Shown piece after piece: positions 1 to 10,047 of a DNA stretch of 34,485 nt (positions are counted from its first letter, which is position 1; each line of letters begins with the position of its first letter). The stretch is from Prorocentrum cordatum (lineage: Eukaryota > Sar > Dinophyceae > Prorocentrales > Prorocentraceae), in assembly GCA_963575745.1 (NCBI GenBank), contig CAUYUJ010009397.1, positions 1 through 34,485 of the forward strand, in the 5' to 3' direction. Under the pieces are notes generated by a model. That model was not told the origin of the DNA and made no database searches. It was given only the letters and a program-made list of their open reading frames with translations. The translations under genes and the position numbers were made by a program.

Positions 1-2088
1 TAAGAAATGTGAGGGTGCCCAGGCGATTTGGGACAATTCTGTTAAGCAATGTGAGGATGTCTCAAGCGATTTGGTTAGTTCCAAGAAGAATTGCGAGGAT
101 GCCCCATGCGATTTGTGCAATTGTATTAAGATGTCCGAGGATGTTTCAAGCGATTTCCTCCTCTTCCTTCTCTACTATTTGTTCTGAGACGTTTTCCCCC
201 CCCCCCCCCCGACGAGGCTTCTATGGGAAATCCTTTAGAGACATGCGTTTTTTATTCGGCCGTCGTAGGGGGTGGTCCGCCCGAGGGCATCGCCCCCACC
301 CCGCACCGTGGCGTTATCTTAGCACCCTCACAAAAAGAAATATCCGTGCGACAGCCAGGTCGTGCTCGTCGTCGCCGTAATCGTCGGAAGACACCATGGT
401 AGATAGTTACTCCTGACAACCATGGCATGGCTGAAAGGCCCACGGAACAACTCATGTTTCATGCGAGTTGGCAAAGTTGATTAAGAAATGCGAAGATGTC
501 TCAGGCGAGCTTGCCAGTTCTATTAAGAAATGCCAGGATGTCCCATGCGATTTGGACAATTCTGTTCAGCAGTGCGAGGATGTCTCAAGCGATTCAGCCA
601 ATTCTAAAAAGCAATGCGAGGATGTCTTACGGTATTTGGCCAAGTCTATTAAGACATGCGAGGATGTCTCCAGCGATTTGGCGAATTCTAATAAGAAGTG
701 CGAGGGTGCTCAGGCGATTTGGACAATTCTGTTAAGCAATGTGAGGATTTCTCAAGCGATTTGGTTAATTCTAAGAAGAAATGCGAGGATGTGTCAGGCG
801 ATTTGTGTCATTTTACTAAGATGTGCGAGGATGTTTCAAGCGATTTCCTCCTCTTCCTTCTCTACTCTTTGTTCTGATCCGCTTGTTTTTTTCCGATGAG
901 GTTTCTATTGAAAATCCGTTAGAGAAATGCGTTTTTTTTTCCGGCCGTCGTAGGGGGTGGTCCACCCGAGGGTATCGCCCCCGCCCCGCACCGTGGCGTT
1001 ATCTTAGCACCCGGACAACAAAAATATCCGCGCGACAGCCAAGTCGTGCTCGTCGTCGCCGTAATCGTCGGAAGACACCAATGGTATATAGTTACTCCTG
1101 ACAACCGTGACGTGGCTGAGAGGCCCGAGGGACAACTGATGTTTCAGGCGATTTGGCACAGTTTATTAAGAAATGCGAAGATGTCTCAGGCGAGTTTGCA
1201 AATTCTACTAAGAAATGTCAGGATGGCCCATGCGATTTGGGCAGTTAGCAATGTGAGGATGTCTCAAGCGATTCAGCCAATTCTAAAAAGAAATGCGAGG
1301 ATGTCTCAGGGGATTGGGCCATTTCTATTATGACATGCGAGGACGTCTCCAGCGATGTGGCCAATTCTAATAAGAAATGTGAGGGTGCTCAGGCGATTTT
1401 GGCAATTCTGTTAAGCAATGTGAGGATGTCTCAAGCGATTTGGCCAATTTTACAAAGAAATGCGAGGATGTCTCAGGGGATTGGGCCGACATGTCAGGAT
1501 GTCTCCAGCGATTTGGCCAATCTTAATAAGAAATGTGAGGGTGCTTAGGCGATTTGGACAATTTTGCTAAGCAATGCGAGGATGTCTCAAGCGATTTGGC
1601 CAATTCTAAGAAGAAATGCGAGTATGTCTCAGGCGATTTGTGTCATTTTACTAAGATGTGTGATGATGTTTCAAGCGATTTCCTTTTCTTCCTTCTCTAC
1701 TCTTTGTTATGATCCGTGTTTTTTTTTTTTTCCCCCCGATGAGGTTTCCATTGGAAATGCTTTAGAGAAATGCGTTTTTTTTTCGGCCGTCGTAGGGGGT
1801 GGTCCACCCGAGGGCATCGCCCCCACCCCCCACCGTGGCGTGATCTTAGCACCCGGCCAAAACAAAAATATCCGCGCGACAGCCAGGTCGTGCTCGTCGT
1901 CGCCGTAATCGTCGGAAGACACCAATGGTAGACAGTTACTCCTGACAACCATACATGGCTGAGAGGCCCAAGGAACAACTGATGTTTCAGGCGATTTGGC
2001 AAATGTATTAAGAAATGCGAGGACGTCTCGGGCGAGTTTGCCAATTCTATTAAGAAATGCGAGGATGTCTTAGGCGGCGTGGCCAATT
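1..2088. repeat. 42-bp minisatellite with three copies of a shared linker
   Basis: Degenerate tandem repeats with a period of about 42 bp and cores such as AAGAAATGCGAGGATGTCTC followed by a CGATTTGGCCAATTCTA-like stretch. The period is a multiple of three, so several frames stay open and give 14-residue peptide repeats (for example KKCEDVSSDLANSI at 468-899, and a different peptide in the next frame). I regard these as non-coding. Three copies of a non-42-bp linker interrupt the array at about 264-420, 948-1110 and 1789-1955. Each has a GGCCGTCGTAGGGGGTGG start, a short GC stem-loop and a CGTCGTCGCCGTAATCGTCG stretch, and each is preceded by a CCTCTTCCTTCTCTACT tract. Array plus linker therefore makes a higher-order repeat. 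Confidence 0.85.
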
Positions 2089-2559
2089 CTACAAAACATA
2101 TAAGGCGCCACTGTTTCTTTCTGAGTACCTGGACTCCTGCCAGGCTTGCTTCGCCAGAGCCTGAAGCACTTTCTGTTTCCTAACCTCTGACTTTAAGAGC
2201 TGCGTCTTCTTGGCCTTCTTGTTACCAACCTTAGGCACCGCGGTCATGCTGCACGCCTGCCCCGCGGAGTAGCCCTCAGACCTCAGGTTCCTGACTGCCG
2301 CGATGACACCTTTCCTCGCCAAAGCTCTCTCCTCAGCCTTCTGTTCCCGTCCCTTTTGCCTCGTCCGCTGCCTGACTGGGTCGGGCTTCTGACTTGCGAG
2401 GTATCGATCGAGTCCTAAATATTTCCTCCTCTGCGCTGGTGTCCTGAGCAGCGCCTTTGCTTCCTCTATGCCTTCTCCTCCTATGTCTTGGGTTATGCGG
2501 TGCTGTGGTTCGGCTGCGCGGCGCCCTGTGGTGCATAGTTGCGTGGCACGGTGCGTCAA
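2089..2559 (-). CDS. Hypothetical protein, unrecognised (156 codons)
   Basis: An ATG-to-stop frame on the minus strand directly beside the 42-bp array, with its stop codon at the array edge. The product is basic and charged: Arg/Lys/Gln/Glu-rich in the middle (around QKGREQKAEERALARK) and a Lys-rich C-terminal third. It is not a simple repeat translation, unlike most open frames in this window, which is the only reason to list it. I recognise no domain, and no signal peptide or membrane segment is visible. Every recognisable gene here is on the plus strand, so an isolated minus-strand gene is somewhat against expectation. It could equally be a chance frame in GC-rich DNA. Confidence 0.22.
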   Translation of the reverse strand: MTHRATQLCTTGRRAAEPQHRITQDIGGEGIEEAKALLRTPAQRRKYLGLDRYLASQKPDPVRQRTRQKGREQKAEERALARKGVIAAVRNLRSEGYSAGQACSMTAVPKVGNKKAKKTQLLKSEVRKQKVLQALAKQAWQESRYSERNSGALYVL

Positions 2560-2937
2560 TTACGCGCCGCCCCGTTGATTCCTTTGAATATTTTACAGCG
2601 CCGTATGATCTCCGTAATTCGATACAGCACGGCACACAGTACGAACGCGCAACGCATAAAATGATTACACAATACAACGCCCACGCGCTCATCAAGCCCA
2701 CGGCCCATTTCTCACTACACACTGGCCGATCGCGCCCACTCCTTCCTACTTTGTTTGAACCAGCTTGTTTAGTTACAACGCAGTCTTGTTCAGGGGCAGC
2801 ACCTTTCTAGTGCTTCCACACCGCGAGCATTCGTAAGCACTTGCACGTTTGTGTGCAGTGTCACGCCTCTTTCGGCTTTCCGTTCTGTCAACTCGCTAGC
2901 AAAGGTTGCCAATCGCTCACAGCATCGACATCAGCAG
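2560..2937. other. Intergenic DNA, no gene recognised
   Basis: Non-repetitive sequence with no supported coding frame on either strand. It lies between the hypothetical minus-strand frame and the relict spliced leader. Confidence 0.5.
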
Positions 2938-2974
2938 TCCGTAGCCATGCACGCTCAAGCCATTTTGACCGAAA
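2938..2974 (+). other. Tandem relict dinoflagellate spliced-leader sequences
   Basis: Positions 2938-2959 match the 22-nt dinoflagellate spliced leader at 18 of 22 positions. The first 11 bases (TCCGTAGCCAT) and last 7 (GCTCAAG) are exact and at the right spacing; only the four bases between them differ. Directly after it, 2960-2974 begins CCATTTTG, the start of a leader lacking its first seven bases, and then degrades. This leader-plus-truncated-leader arrangement is the published signature of mRNAs that were trans-spliced, reverse-transcribed, reinserted and trans-spliced again. No GT donor follows the leader, so this is not an SL RNA gene. The gene body it belonged to lies downstream but is degraded. 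Confidence 0.7.
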
Positions 2975-3455
2975 GCCGCTCCCGCTGAAGAGCAGGCTCG
3001 ACCAAGGCGACCATTCCAACTTATTCCTTGCCGCTTACCCAGGGCGGTGCATTCCGGAGCCTTTCGGGCGCTGGTCGCAGCCGAGTGCTTACTGCTCCCG
3101 CCCGGGAAGGAACTACAGACTGGGCAGGACTTGTCCGAAGAGTACTTGAACATCTTTCACAGCGGCTCTTCCGCCTCCGGCGCCCACCTGGAGTAGTTAT
3201 CCGTGAAGGTTTCGCCCCCTCTCTACCAGAGTGGGAAAAATCAGGGACGCGTCGGTGTGTCTGGGCGCTCTGTCTTGGATCATCTGGGAACATCATGCGG
3301 GGGCAGATAGCAATCAGCATCACGTATTGAGACGTTTGCGTCATTATGGAACACGTCGTTGCCTGCATTGTGGGTGTGACGCCTCTTGTAGATGTGTTGG
3401 AGTGTCGTGGGCAGCCTCCCAGGGCCTCTTGGACGCAGTTTGGGGGGCTTCATAA
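2969..3455 (+). pseudogene. Possible decayed reverse-transcriptase-like gene remnant behind the relict leader
   Basis: A stop-to-stop frame of 75 codons (2969-3193, no ATG) contains LVAAECLLLPPG and then TGQDLSEEYLNIFHSGS. A second frame, shifted (3231-3455), reads CLGALSWIIWEHHAGADSN and then QHHVLRRLRHYG. Their spacing and style resemble, from memory only, RT-like proteins common in dinoflagellate genomes: a D-L-x-x-x-Y-x-x-F segment followed later by a small-residue segment and a Q-x-H-x-x-V-L-R segment. The catalytic Asp-Asp pair is not seen. The second frame runs into CTTGGGG repeats, so its tail is artefactual. The position behind a relict spliced leader fits a retroposed, dead gene copy. 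The identity is weakly supported. Confidence 0.22.
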
Positions 3456-4605
3456 GGGGCAGTCTTGGGGCCCCTTGGGCCTCTCTGGGGTTTCCTGGTG
3501 GTCTCTTGGAGCCTCTTGGGGGCCTCTTGGGCTTCTGGGGCTTCTTCGGGCGGAGGGATCGACATCTCGGCTCGGGCCCCCCCCCCCTCTTGGGGCCGTT
3601 TTGGGGTTGTTTTTGGAGCCGTCTGGGGCCGAATTGAAGCCCTCGTGGGCCGTCTTGGAGTGCTTTGGGGGGCTTCTTGGGCGGCCTTGGAACGATGCAA
3701 GTGGCTTACGCCATCCCGCCGCCCCCCAGGAGTGAGAGCCTGCGACGATCGTGGAAGTCATGTACTAGCCTTCGGCCCACCCCGCCACCGTGCTGGGGCG
3801 GTGGGTCAGAGGCCTCTTGAGTGTTCGTTGGGATATCGTGGTAATTAAGCTTCTCGGGGGCTTCTTAGAGCAAGTTTTGAAGCTTCTTGGGGGCCGTTTC
3901 GGGTCCTCTTTTGGGGCTCTTGGAGCGCTCTTGGTGCTTCTTGGGGGTCTCTAAGGAGCTTCTTGGGGCATCTTGGGGCTCTCTTGGGGCCTTTCTTTGG
4001 GGCCTTCTCTGGGCGGGAAGCTCAAATTGTCGGTTCGTGGTCCCCCTCTTGGGCCCTTCTCGGGACCGTGTTGGGGCCTTCTTGGGTTGTTTGGCTGCTT
4101 CTTGGACCGTCTTGGGGCCCTCTCGGGCCATCCCTGGGGCGTCTTGGAAGCTTTTCGGGCTGGTTTGGGGCGATCGTGGGAGCCTCTTGGGCTGGTTTGG
4201 AGCGTCGGAAAACCGAAAAAGAGATAAGTCAAAAAACAGTCAAAAGCAACATTTACAGGAAAATCATTGATTTTTGCTTCTCGGGGTCCTCTTGGGAGAC
4301 TTCTTGGGGCGTCTTGGAGGCCTCTTGGGCCGTCCGGAGGTCATCTTGGGCGTCTTGGAGCGAGCTTTCGGCCACTCGGGGCCCTCTTGGTGCGTCTTGA
4401 GGGCCTGTTGGGTCTCTCTTGCCCGTCTTGGGGGCTTTTTGGAGATTCCGGGGGGCCCCGGAGTGCGTCGGGGAGCTCGTGCCCCTCCCCCCCCCTCCCC
4501 GCCCTTAGAATGAGATTTTGGACCCCAGGGGAGGGGGGGATGGGGAGGGGGATAGTTAATTATTTCACACGCCTTTGCAGCCCCGGCAAGCGGGGGTCGG
4601 TGGAT
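3391..4605. repeat. Degenerate CTTGGGG/GGCC repeat block, possibly a third TIR element
   Basis: Long run of imperfect repeats of the form GGGCCGTCTTGGGGCCTC with no fixed period. Possible element ends: GGCTTACGCCATCCCGCCG at about 3706, closely matched at 29297 in the transporter gene, and GGGGGTCGGTGGATC at about 4591, roughly its inverted complement. Embedded at about 4012-4290 is a module also found at 12553-12820 and 31056-31100 (TTCGGTTCGTGG-like, then an A-rich stretch, then GCTTCTCGGG). The right end has G-runs (about 4528-4555) like those of the family II elements. Reading frames here are open on both strands only because the repeat lacks stops. Confidence 0.6.
3768..3845 (+). repeat. 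Dispersed repeat, copy 1 of 3
   Basis: GCCTTCGGCCCACCCCGCCA, then a GGTGGGTCAGAGGCCTCTTG segment and TGTTCGTTGGGATATCG. Close copies lie at about 7546-7622 and 30881-30957. Its first part is a short GC-rich inverted repeat. Confidence 0.7.
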
Positions 4606-5335
4606 CATTGAATTTTCCCCGACGCGATCCGAAGCCGAATCGATTCGGAAGCAAATGACAATTTAATTCATTACTGATTAAGCCTTTCCACTGTTTTTTG
4701 TTTCTTCGGCATCAGTCACTGGGGCGTATTGGGGCATCTTGGGGCCTCTTCGGTGCATCCTGGAGCCGTGGGCGATCGTTGGGCCGCCTTGGGCTGGTAT
4801 TGGAAAATGTTTCAGTTGTTTTAGGGCGGTCTTTGGCCTTCGCGCAGCCGTTTAGAGGCCGAAAAGAACGTCAGAGGGCAAAGGTAGGGGGTGGTATTCT
4901 ACCCATGCCCGCGGGCACTGAGGGGCGCGCTCCTTGAAAATTACAGAAACCCTACCAGACAATCAACAATCATTCTAACATTCCACTGCAAACAACGGTG
5001 GGGGATTTTATCAAAGGGAATATTGGGGCATCTTCGGGGCCAATCGGGGCCTTGTTGGGCAATCTTGGGCGACGTCGGTGGCGTCTGAGGGCCTCTGGAG
5101 GCCGCCTTGGGCCCATCTTGGAGCTATATGGGGGCGCCTGGGGGGGTGCCTGGAAGCCATATTGGGACGTCTTGGAAGTCAATCCGTCTACAACCAGAAC
5201 ACGCCGACAACTTAATGTTTCCCCGTGATATTTTGCCTTTTCGGAACGTCTTTGGGCCCTTTTGGCAGGTGATTGGGGCCCTCTTGGACCGTGCCTTGAG
5301 GCCACCTTGGGCCGTCTTGGGCTCAAAGTTTCTTT
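4606..5335. repeat. CTTGGG-type repeats and a fragment of the family I 3' block, upstream of PCP
   Basis: 4606-4700 is unique and AT-richer. From about 4720 to 5335 the DNA is mostly degenerate CTTGGG/GGCC repeat. At 4928-4960 the sequence TTACAGAAACCCTACCAGAC matches the 3' block of the family I introner-like elements (13781-13862 and 28979-29060) and then diverges, so it looks like a truncated or recombined copy. No coding frame is supported here. Confidence 0.55.
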
Positions 5336-5370
5336 CGGCTTCGCTGCCGCGCCCGAATCCGACAAGGCGT

Positions 5371-5387
5371 TTCTCTTGGCCCTTTAG
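5371..5387 (+). promoter_or_regulatory. Candidate spliced-leader trans-splice acceptor for PCP
   Basis: TTCTCTTGGCCCTTTAG, a pyrimidine-rich tract ending in AG, lies 10 nt before the PCP ATG at 5398. Dinoflagellate nuclear mRNAs receive a 22-nt leader at such sites; a very short 5' UTR is inferred. Confidence 0.55.
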
Positions 5388-5397
5388 CCCGAGCGCG

Positions 5398-6503
5398 ATG
5401 GCCCGGCAGCGCAGGGTCGCCCTCATCGTGGCTGCGGTGGCAGCCACCATGCTGCGCAGCACGGTCTTCGTGCCGGCGCCGGCGGGGAAGCCCGGCGCGC
5501 CCGCGGCAGCGTGCGCGGCGGCCGTGTTGGGCGCCGCCGGGAACGCCCACGCGGACGCGATCGGAGATGCCGCTGCCAAGCTCTCGAAGGCGGCATACCC
5601 TTTCATGAAGGAGGTGCCGTGGAATTCGGGTTCGTACAATTTGCCAGCCGGGTCTGCGGACCCGATCGGCTACACGAAGGCCATCGCCAAGATGATCGAT
5701 ATGGGCGCTCATTTTGGTTGCCAACTCTTCTGAAGGCGGGCGCTGAGGCCCACGCCTCGGCCATCTCGGGCCTGTCAGCCAGCGGCGTGTGATCGGAGGC
5801 CCAGCTGATGGCAATCAACGCCGCGCTCGGGCGCATGATCGCGCCCGTGCCCGAGTCCACGACCATGGGCGTGTACAGCGCCGTCGGGGGCCTGATGGGC
5901 CCGAAGGTTCCAGCGTGCCTGATGTCGACGGTGAAGGAGTCCGACGCGAGGGCGGCCTACAACGCCTTCATCGATTTTACCCAGGTAGTGAAGGCTAACC
6001 CCATCACTCCGTCTGCTCCTACGTCCTCTGTGTCCGGCAGCGCGGCGAGCTCCATCGCGGCGGCCGCGGACGAGCTGGCTGCCGCCGCCTACCCTTTCGT
6101 CGAGGATATCGACTGGACCTCGGACTTGTATTCGAAACCCACCCTGGGAGCTGATCCGCAGAAGGTCGCCAAGGCCATCGGCAATATGATCACGATGGGC
6201 GCGGCCATGGATGGCGCCTCCCTGAAGGAGGCCGATATCGCGCATGTGAAGGCCATCGGGGGCATGGACGCGAAGGGCGTGCTGTTGCAGTCAGATTTCG
6301 CGCCCATTAATGCGGGCCTCGGGAAGGCGGTCGCATCGGTGCCGACCAGCAAGGTGATGGACGTTTACAACTCGATGGCCCAGGGGGTCGGGAGCCCCGG
6401 TGTTCCCAACAAGCTGTCCTCCACAGAGAACCCGGCTGATGCTCAGGCGGCGCGCGGCGCGCTCCTGGAGTTCAAGGATGTGGCGAAGGCCGCGCAGCGC
6501 TGA
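5398..6503 (+). pseudogene. PCP: Peridinin-chlorophyll a-binding protein (PCP), two-repeat form, frame-disrupted
   Basis: PCP is the soluble light-harvesting protein of the dinoflagellate thylakoid lumen, binding peridinin and chlorophyll a. The start is MARQRRVALIVAAVAATMLR, a hydrophobic signal peptide, followed by the FVP motif (residues 24-26) typical of peridinin-plastid leaders. A second hydrophobic stretch ends in an AHA processing site at residues 50-52, and the mature protein begins at DAIGD. Two homologous halves follow, each with a YPF segment and a W-x-S/W-N region, then KAI and MG. The His equivalent to the chlorophyll-ligating residue is kept in both (AEAH and IAH). The end is AAQR, as in the family. 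Two lesions: a frame change within about 5708-5725 (one base missing or two extra), and a TGA at 5790-5792 where a Thr codon is expected. The frame from 5793 to the stop at 6501-6503 is then intact. Known PCP genes are intronless multicopy arrays, so this may be a dead copy; sequencing or assembly error is the alternative. Confidence 0.9.
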
Positions 6504-6610
6504 CGACTGCGAGCAGTGGACGCAGCTTGTTTTTTGATGCATTTGTTGTCCCAACAATGCGGTTCAGAGCAGGCGGGATGTATTTGCGACGGATGGATGA
6601 TGGGAACAAA
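6504..6610 (+). other. PCP 3' flank
   Basis: Short unique sequence between the PCP stop and the family II element. No AATAAA signal is visible, which is normal for dinoflagellates. Confidence 0.4.
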
Positions 6611-7541
6611 TTCTTGACGCTTCGCGCATCCCCGCCAGCCCATCCAGAAACGATTACCAGGTGAGTCGGTGACTTTCGGGATGCAATGTTGTGAGGGGTT
6701 CCTGTAAGCTTAGAGCATCTTGGGGTAATATTGGGGCTCTCCTGGGGTACTCTTAGGTTCTTATTGGGGCTCTCTTGGGGCTCTTTTGGATGGTATTGGG
6801 GGCCTATTGGGCTCTTCGGGGGGGGTCTGGGAGGCCGCTTGGGGCCGTCGTGGGCCCCATCGCTCAAAAATGGGGGCGGTGCTTAGTCGGACCCCGCGAT
6901 TGGGCCTTCTTGGGGCTCGCTTGGGGCTCTCTTGGGTCTTGGTGCCCTCTTGGGGCTCTTCGGGGGGGTCTGGGAGGCTTCTTGGGGCCGTCGTGGGCTC
7001 CATCGTTCAAAAAAAGGGGCGGCGATTATTCGGACCCCCCTCTTAGGGTCTTCTTGGGGCTCTCTTGGGTTCTTGGGGTCCTCTTGGGCCCCTCTTGGGG
7101 CTCTCTTGGGCCGTCTTGGGGTCATTTTGAGGCTTCAAGGGCCGACCGGAGGCGAAACGGCGAGAAGGCATACAACAGTGATTTTCCTCCGGCTTTTTCA
7201 ATGGTTTTAGCTTCTTGGGGGCGTACTTCGAGAGCTCGGAGGGCGCGTGGAACCGTGTCGGGGCCATCTTGAGGCGTCTTGGATGCGTGTCGGAGGCTAT
7301 GTTGAACCATATTGAGATATGTTGGGCCATCTTGGGGGCCATCTTGGGCTCTCTGAGTCCCTCTTGGACCCATCCTGGGCCGAAAAGGGCGCTCTGCCAC
7401 CTCGCCCCCCCGCCCCCCCCAGGTCCAGGGGAGGGGGTAGGGGGGGGGGTAAACCCCTCCCCCGAGCAGGGGAAGGAGGAGGTTTTGGCAGAGAGACACA
7501 GTTCCTTAAACCACCTACGCCGAGAGGGCTGGTGGGATTAG
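6611..7541 (+). mobile_element. Family II introner-like element, copy a (PCP 3' flank)
   Basis: The left end is TTCTTGACGCTTCGCGCATC, then CCCGCCAGCCC; the right end is GGGCTGGTGGGATTA (7526-7540), the inverse complement of the left core (6628-6641). A donor-like CCAG/GTGAGT sits at 6657-6666, and GATTAG at the right end supplies an AG, so a GT-AG intron 6661-7541 in the PCP 3' region is possible. The interior is CTTGGGG-type repeat. The 3' part from about 7421 (CCAGGTCCAGGGGAGGGGG, then a TAAA-looped G/C hairpin and ACCACCT) closely matches copy b at 10911-11044. No transposase is encoded, so any movement would need enzymes from elsewhere. Confidence 0.65.
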
Positions 7542-7545
7542 GGGC

Positions 7546-7622
7546 CCTCGGCTCGTCCCGCCACCGAGCCTGGGTTGTGGGCCAGAGGCATCTTCGATGC
7601 CTGTTGGGGTCTCTCGGGATGC
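7546..7622 (+). repeat. Dispersed repeat, copy 2 of 3
   Basis: CTCGTCCCGCCACCGAGCCT, then GGGCCAGAGGCATCTTCGATG; a more diverged relative of the copies at 3768 and 30881. It abuts the right end of family II copy a. Confidence 0.6.
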
Positions 7623-8080
7623 CGGGGGCCTCTTGGATATCTCCTGAGGGCTTCTTGGAGCCTCCTGGGGTCCTCTTAGGGGTTTCTTGGAGGCCCCTTG
7701 GGGGCTCTTGGGGGCATGCTGGGGCTCTTGGGGGGGGCCCGGAGGGAAAGGCTCCCAGTGCCCCTTCGTTTCCCCCCTCTGGGCCCCTCTTGGGCCCGTC
7801 TTGGGAGCCTCCTGGGCTGTCTTGGGGTCTTCCAGGGCCGTCTGGAGGCCATCCTGCTGGCAGTGTCCGCAGGAGCCTTTGGGAGCTCTTGCGGACAGCC
7901 TGGTGGCTGGACAGCCCGTGACGGGGCCCAGTCCACCGGGCAGCTCTCCGCTCGGACAGCCCTTGGCTGGATTCCGGGCGCCCACGCGCGCGCTTCGCTC
8001 GGTTGGCCCTTGTCGGGATTCCGGGCGCGGCCTCCCTGGCAGCTGGATGGCCCGTGACGGGATCCCCTGGCAGGACCTTT
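7623..8080. repeat. CTTGGGG repeats then a pair of local direct repeats
   Basis: 7623-7890 is the degenerate CTTGGGG repeat. At about 7909-8075 a segment is duplicated: GCCCGTGACGGG occurs at about 7915 and 8048, and GATTCCGGGCGC at about 7970 and 8015. No gene recognised. Confidence 0.5.
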
Positions 8081-9869
8081 CCCCTCTTGCCCGTTCTCGC
8101 GCCGCTACCCCTGGTGACGCCCCTGCGCCGCTCAGGTGTGGATCCACCCCGGTTCGCCGGGGATTATTGTATTGTCCTTCCTTGCGCTTCTCTCGCAGAG
8201 GACGCCCCTGTACTTTGTTCAGGTTGCAACTGCGGAGTCGACTGTTTTTTTTTTTTTGCGCATATGGACCCTGACTTGAGGGGGCAGTCCAGTATGCGCG
8301 TGCCTGGATGTTGATGCGTGCAGACAGTGATAGAGCCTACGGGGCTCTTGACCTTGGTGTGACCCCTGGACAGACGGGCTCTGGACATACTGGAGCGGTG
8401 GGAGTTCCGGACACATCACTTCGAACAGGAAGGAGGCGCAGGCAGTCGAACTTGCCAGTACCCCGTGTACTGACGGAGTTGTTGACTTGCACCCCTTGAA
8501 CCCCTGTATACATCGCTGCACAGCGTCACCCTTGGGTCACGAGGAATGCATTTCATAATAACTCTTCACATGAGTATGATGGACACAGGGAGCTCTGGAC
8601 ATCGGTATGTGTTGGGGCCCTTGGGCAGTCAGGAGATGACAGGGGCCCGCGGCGCACGGCAGTAATGTGTACACGCGTTTTTTTGGCATATGGCAGCGCA
8701 GGCTGTTGGTTTTGCCGTGAACTCGGGCACGCGGCAAGTAATGGCTTGCACCCCTGCCTCCGTTCTAGCAAATCCTCCCCCTGAATCCTGCGGCAGGAAG
8801 TCGTCTGAACGTGTTCTCCCCTGGCTGAGCCCTTTTCCCGGCTACTGGTTTACGTTCGTGCCTTCACTTTCGCCGGGCTTGCATTTTGCATTGCGGATCC
8901 AACGTTTTGCGTATATTGCGCATCTCTCTGGGTTTCGTTGTTTAATTTCGCCCTCGCGCCCGGCATGGCGAGTATGCTGGTCAACTTGTCATGCCTCCCG
9001 CCCCCGCGTTTTCATTGCCTGCACCGGCGCGGCCTTCGATGTTGACTTGTCCATCGAGGGGCTGCTGTGGAACGGGCCATTGTACGGCGTAGCGATCGAT
9101 CTTGCGCGCCCGCTAACGAAAAAAAAAAAGACCCTTTTGGCGCGTCTTGGTGCCTTCTTGGTCCATCTCAGGAGCCGCATTGCATTTGGAAAAACCATTC
9201 GAGGCGACCGAGGCGCGCGGCAGCGCCCAAGAGATCTTGGAATGTGGCCCCAGAGCGCAGAGAACAGAAAGTTGTTCAGTAGGGGGAGCGTTTTTTTGTC
9301 GAGTGTTCGTTGTCGAGTGCTTCGCCGCCGTTTTTTTGTCGAGTGCTGCCGCCTCCTCCCTCCGCGCAAGGGAGAACACGCCGACCTCTTGCGTGTAGGG
9401 GGAGTGCGCCGACCTCTGGCGTTGTGGTGTTACGACCCCTGAAACAACTTCCTGGGTCCCTGGGTTCAACATGGATTCGTCCTTCGACCCCGTCCTTCGA
9501 CCCCGTCCTCGACCCCCATGGGGGTTCTCCTCGTCCTTCGATCCTGGGGCCACCACAAACGACCCCCCCCCCTGGGGACGACCTTCAAGGCGAACGCTCA
9601 CCTCCAGGGCGAACGCCCGCCTCGGGGGTGCCGACTTCGCGCGCGTGGGTCACGGAGGGCTTCTGAGGCTCGCTTTGGAGGTGTCGGGTTCCGTCCCGGC
9701 ACTTCCTCAATGCCCCAAGAGGGCCCCGCGATGGCTCCGAGAAAAGTTCCATGAGGCCCCCAGAGGGCCCCGTCAGAACATGCGCAAACATCGCGTCGCA
9801 GGTGTCATGTGCGTCTCCTTGGGCCCGCATTGGAGCCCTCTGGGCCCCCATGCCCCGTGCCCTGCGAGA
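8081..9869. other. Intergenic DNA, no convincing gene
   Basis: Largely unique sequence. A 250-codon plus-strand frame (8690-9442) crosses an A9 homopolymer and two direct copies of a TTTTTTTGTCGAGTG segment (about 9291 and 9331). It shows no recognisable domain and I do not support it as a gene. 9470-9560 has short GTCCTTCGACCCC repeats. A T12 run lies at about 8246. Confidence 0.5.
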
Positions 9870-9882
9870 GCTGGAAGAGAGA

Positions 9883-9924
<42 letters not shown>

Positions 9925-9935
9925 TTAAAAAAATG

Positions 9936-10016
<81 letters not shown>

Positions 10017-10047
10017 AGAGAGAGAGAGAGAGAGAGGAAAAAAAAGA
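9870..10047. repeat. (GA)n microsatellite
   Basis: Nearly pure GAGAGA with a few A-rich interruptions (9924-9935, 10013-10020, 10036-10046). Arg-Glu or Leu-Ser polypeptides read from it are artefacts. Confidence 0.95.

Noticed and set aside
2938-2974. Spliced-leader RNA gene
   Set aside because: No GT donor directly after the leader and no Sm-like site; the tandem truncated leader fits a retroposed gene instead.
5311-5337. Relict spliced leader (CTTGGGCTCAAAG) ahead of PCP
   Set aside because: The match is short and can be produced by the surrounding CTTGGG repeat; it lacks the CCGTAGCCA part.
8690-9442. 250-codon plus-strand frame as a gene
   Set aside because: No domain, crosses homopolymer runs and a local direct repeat, and has no plausible upstream acceptor.
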